From assembly GCF_002075795.1 (NCBI RefSeq), contig NZ_CP020472.1:1037001-1101000 (forward strand): 64,000 nucleotides of DNA. The letters are read 5' to 3'. Below the pieces are notes generated by a model. That model was given only the letters and a program-made list of their open reading frames with translations. It searched no databases and was not told the DNA's origin. Shown in pieces: positions 61,068 through 64,000 of this stretch. The position numbers were made by a program, and so were the translations under genes. The DNA is from Shewanella japonica (GTDB lineage: Bacteria; Pseudomonadota; Gammaproteobacteria; Enterobacterales; Shewanellaceae). Within the stretch, counting starts at the first letter, position 1; each line of letters opens with the position of its first letter.

Positions 61068-63137
61068 TTATAGGTAACCTAAGATCAGGTTTAAATCTTC
61101 AAGTCCTTGTAAGCGACCTTGTCTAAGTGCCGGATCCGTACCTGGCTGTTTGCTATCCCAATCTGACTCGAATGTATGAATTCCGTCTTCGTCGATTAAC
61201 AACACGCTGTCGTTGTTGTATTGGTAGTTTTCAAATAATGCATCGCTAAACCACAGGCGAGACATTTTATCCATTAACGCTTGATCTTTACTGCTAACAG
61301 AGACTGGTGAACCATCCAGTTTCAGTGCTTTGTTAAATACAAATGGCAGTTCAGAGCCATTACACGCACCACTTATACAGCTGATCGTTTTAATCACATC
61401 GCCGATATCAAGATTGCCATCTTCACCTTCTGTGTTGTATGTCCATACGTTGAAACTTGCATGGTAACCAAACTGATAAAAGGTGGCGTCTACGTTATTT
61501 TCTTGGGTTTCTCGTGCTTGTTTACGTGAAGGTCCAGCAAATAACATGTCATTTAGCATCATTTTAAATTGCTTCATGTTGGTTAAAGCGCCCGATAATT
61601 CACTTTCATTGTTTGGATAAAAGTCTGCTAAATCGAGTAATGCATTGGTGGTGTCACCGTTACCAAGACCAAAGTAAAACTTAACAATGGCTTCATAGGC
61701 ACTGCTCGGTAAGATATCACCTAGCTCCACTTGCGCTTTAATATCATCAGTGGTTAGTTGAGCAATTTCTTGTTCAACTAAAGCCATGTTTTTCTCGTCA
61801 GCAAGCCAAGTTAGCATGGCTTGATTGATGTCACCTTGTTCGATTAACTCTGGATCGAGATTATTTATTAAGTTAATAATCGTTGGGATCAAGAAGGTTA
61901 AGCTTGGCAACATCGCGAAAGTATTGGCTTCTTCCGTATTCGAACCTACAACTGTCGGTACGGTAAAATGATCCAATGAAGGCTGAGTCGTTAAGTGGTA
62001 GCCTTTAATGGTTGAACCAAATGTTGGCTTGTAATATTCAACGTATGGTGCAAATGGCATTAGATTAGCCATTGGACTTGCTTCACCTGATATTTTGCTG
62101 GTTAAGCATATTCCGCTACCCACAAGGTTATCCAGATCAACACAGCTAAGCCCAGTCCAATCACCGATGCGACCAATTGGCGAGTTCACTTTAGCCTGAA
62201 GTGTCATCAGCTGTTCTAAAGGCATCTCCGCTAAACTTAACTCACTGAGTTCTGGCATTTCAGCGCGGGTGTCTTCAATTCTAGTGGCAAAGCTTTTAGC
62301 CTGATTGTACGTGCGATAATCAAATCCAGCAGGGTTACTTTGCATAATAGCGCGAGTAAAATACTCACCTGCCATCGGCTCTTCAGTTGCTTCTTGTTGT
62401 AAAATGCCTACCGACATTGCGCCAGCGCCTTGACCGATTAGGGTGATGTTTTCAATATCACCGCCAAAGTCAGCAATATGGTTATTGACCCACTCTAAAG
62501 CGCGCTTTTGATCGCCAAGCCCATAGTTGCCGCCTTGATTGTCTTTAAGCCAGTGGCTGCCTAACATGCCAAGGCGATAGTTAAGTGTCACGGCAATAAA
62601 TGGGTTACCTTCAGCTGCGCCTTGCGCAACAACCGTATCGCCATGAATCAATGGCTCAGAGCCTGCGCCGTATTCAAAATCACCACCATGGATAAATACA
62701 TAAACCGGTAGTACCACATCCGTTGACAGATCCGCTGGACGCCAAATATTCAAATTTAAACAATCTTCAGATTGAGGTTGTGATGTTGTTTTAAGCTGTG
62801 GACATGCAAAGCCAAATTCTGTCGCATTGACCGTTTCGTCCATATCAAGTTGCGCACTATGGCTAAAACGCTCTGCTGTTGCGTAAGTAATGCCCTTGAA
62901 TGTTTCGATACTGGCAAGTGATTTCTCACCTGTCACTGAGGTCACAACATGAGACTCTTTTAGGGCTTCAACCTGACTTTGGCCAATGGTTAACGTCACC
63001 TCTTCAGTCGGAAGTGGCGTGACTTCTGGTGGTGGCGGTGGCGTCGGTGTTGTTTCGTTATTATCATCGCTGCCAGAACAAGCTGCTAATGTGAATGCGA
63101 TTGAAACAGCAAGTATGGTTTTATTGAATATTGTCAT
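61068..63137 (-). CDS. type-B carboxylesterase-fold lipoprotein lacking catalytic Ser and His
   Basis: 689 aa. Lipobox FTLAAC with Cys20, then a Pro-rich linker (TTPTPPPPPEVTPLP). The fold is clear: EDCLNLNIWRP near 124-134, the oxyanion loop FIHGGDFEYG, YGLGDQKRALEWVNNHIADFGGD. At the nucleophile elbow the family's GESAG reads GQGAG (235-239), so Gly237 replaces Ser, and near the end GxxHxxELPFVF reads GACNGSELPFVF, so Asn replaces His. It is therefore unlikely to be a normal esterase. Binding or surface-scaffold roles, as for neuroligin-like relatives, are possible. Confidence 0.85.
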   Translation of the reverse strand: MTIFNKTILAVSIAFTLAACSGSDDNNETTPTPPPPPEVTPLPTEEVTLTIGQSQVEALKESHVVTSVTGEKSLASIETFKGITYATAERFSHSAQLDMDETVNATEFGFACPQLKTTSQPQSEDCLNLNIWRPADLSTDVVLPVYVFIHGGDFEYGAGSEPLIHGDTVVAQGAAEGNPFIAVTLNYRLGMLGSHWLKDNQGGNYGLGDQKRALEWVNNHIADFGGDIENITLIGQGAGAMSVGILQQEATEEPMAGEYFTRAIMQSNPAGFDYRTYNQAKSFATRIEDTRAEMPELSELSLAEMPLEQLMTLQAKVNSPIGRIGDWTGLSCVDLDNLVGSGICLTSKISGEASPMANLMPFAPYVEYYKPTFGSTIKGYHLTTQPSLDHFTVPTVVGSNTEEANTFAMLPSLTFLIPTIINLINNLDPELIEQGDINQAMLTWLADEKNMALVEQEIAQLTTDDIKAQVELGDILPSSAYEAIVKFYFGLGNGDTTNALLDLADFYPNNESELSGALTNMKQFKMMLNDMLFAGPSRKQARETQENNVDATFYQFGYHASFNVWTYNTEGEDGNLDIGDVIKTISCISGACNGSELPFVFNKALKLDGSPVSVSSKDQALMDKMSRLWFSDALFENYQYNNDSVLLIDEDGIHTFESDWDSKQPGTDPALRQGRLQGLEDLNLILGYL

Positions 63138-63428
63138 TTTCGTGTCCTGTAATGGCCTAATCGTCCAAACGTAACCTGTTATTTGCTAATGAGGCTGATT
63201 GATTATTGTTAAGGCCTGATAGCTAGGTTGTCTGTAAATGTGGCTGTATATTAATTGTTCAGTGCCTACATGCGTAATCGGTTATGTAGGATGAAACCCT
63301 CATGAAAATTCAGCCCTGAATGTCAGCCTTACCCGTTGAGGTGCGTGCAAGGAGAAATGACTCACTCAACTTGATAGAGTGAGGTCATTGGTTTTCTCAG
63401 GTAATGTTTTGGGTTACATCAAGTCAAT
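63138..63428. other. intergenic, weak terminator
   Basis: An imperfect hairpin ATGACTCACTC/GAGTGAGGTCAT at about 63358-63387 lies after the barrel gene on the minus strand. No gene found. Confidence 0.45.
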
Positions 63429-64000
63429 TTAGAAGTGGTAACCGAAATTCAGTGTGACTGCATTACGGGTTTCGCCTTTGTTATACAGCACGGTTAAGTT
63501 GTAGTGCTTACCAAATTGTTTGTTAAAGCCAACAAGGTAAGCCCACTTATCTAGGTCAACTCCCACGTTGTAGAAGAACTCTTCACCGCCAAGTTCGACG
63601 CCTTGGATAGACCCTTCCATGTTAGGTTTTAGGCCTTGATATTCAGCACCAACAAAGATTTGTGCGCGGTAATCTGCTAACTGGTACCCCAGCATTGGTT
63701 GAACGGTTAAGATGCCGTCGCCCCACTTATCTGTTCCGACCATTCTTGTTCTTGAGTAGCTACCTGTAACAGAAGCAAAGAACTGTTTGTAACCAACCGA
63801 TAAGGTTGTTCCAACCCCCATTAGGTCGTATTCAAGATGCAGGGGTACGTTTAAGGTGCCAGAGTTACATAGTGCTGATAGCTCATTACAGAATGCATTA
63901 CCTAAACCAGGTAACTTGTTGTTTAACTTATCTTGTAACTGACGACCAATTTCACCTGTGTATTCAGCATCAACTTTGGCATCAACATTAATTTTTCCGA
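63429..64000 (-). CDS. outer-membrane beta-barrel protein, 5' part outside window
   Basis: The open frame continues past the window end (at least 190 codons, no start needed at 63821). Visible parts: GRQLQDKLNNKLPGLGNAFC and, after LHLEYDLMGVG, alternating strands VGTTLSVGYKQFFASVTGSYS, AQIFVGAEYQGL and the terminal VTLNFGYHF. The C-terminal Phe and strand pattern mark a barrel protein. The family cannot be named from this part. Confidence 0.7.
   Translation of the reverse strand, partial: GKINVDAKVDAEYTGEIGRQLQDKLNNKLPGLGNAFCNELSALCNSGTLNVPLHLEYDLMGVGTTLSVGYKQFFASVTGSYSRTRMVGTDKWGDGILTVQPMLGYQLADYRAQIFVGAEYQGLKPNMEGSIQGVELGGEEFFYNVGVDLDKWAYLVGFNKQFGKHYNLTVLYNKGETRNAVTLNFGYHF

Overview
The window is chromosomal DNA of a marine gammaproteobacterium, almost certainly Shewanella. 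The inference rests on gene content rather than a database match: a lone penta-haem nitrite reductase NrfA, a four-gene photolyase/cryptochrome operon, an OsmC-YcaO fusion protein, YbiT, a RIO-type kinase, VF530 and RRF_GI-type small proteins, moderate-to-low GC, and an integron-style cassette array. No rRNA or tRNA gene was recognised.

Layout. 1-5700: a long AT-rich leader with a perfect NarP/NarL-type 7-2-7 site, nrfA, a sugar acetyltransferase plus an RRF_GI-like protein, a frameshifted mepA, then tandem repeats and a YjaB-like acetyltransferase. About 6260-14490: an array of small promoterless genes separated by attC-like sites, with no integrase in view (a CALIN). Four of its attC sites carry insertion sequences of the IS110/IS1111 superfamily, all entering after the same TAA of the attC. 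Two are near-identical full-length IS1111-type copies, one is a frameshifted IS110-type copy and one an IS110 fragment. 14500-20900: ybiT (apparently with a non-AUG start), a 4Fe-4S polyferredoxin membrane protein whose end lies in a 4 x 90 bp tandem repeat, a RIO kinase, VF530. 20935-25599: tightly overlapping light-dependent repair operon (Cry-DASH, second photolyase-like protein, DUF2256, FeS-type photolyase). 25700-34200: flavin-reductase-like protein, OsmC-YcaO, a two-component system whose kinase has an in-frame TGA at codon 7, a Fur-boxed TonB receptor and a PepSY protein. 34228-41188: KatG, a dual-specificity phosphatase, gloA-nemA-type electrophile detoxification, an EamA transporter. 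41400-44900: gene-poor, AT-rich region of unrecognised small genes and fragments. 44902-54149: GGDEF-EAL sensor protein, then a LysR regulator divergent from an alkyl sulfatase, followed by a His-rich periplasmic protein, a membrane protein with an HlyD partner and a FadL-type porin. 54296-64000: polysaccharide deacetylase, D-aminoacylase-like amidohydrolase, an envelope protein, a LysR regulator, a phospholipase D lipoprotein, a carboxylesterase-fold lipoprotein lacking its catalytic Ser and His, and the 3' part of an outer-membrane barrel gene.

How parts fit. The alkyl sulfatase cluster looks like a unit for alkyl sulfate uptake and cleavage, controlled by the LysR protein at a 22 bp perfect palindrome. 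The photolyase operon, KatG and gloA-nemA form a damage-defence set. The least ordinary part is the cassette array, where two different RNA-guided-type IS families appear to have converged on one position of the integron recombination site. Broken or altered genes are frequent (mepA, the kinase, IS110, a deacetylase relic, the esterase), and many unrelated tandem repeats sit between genes.
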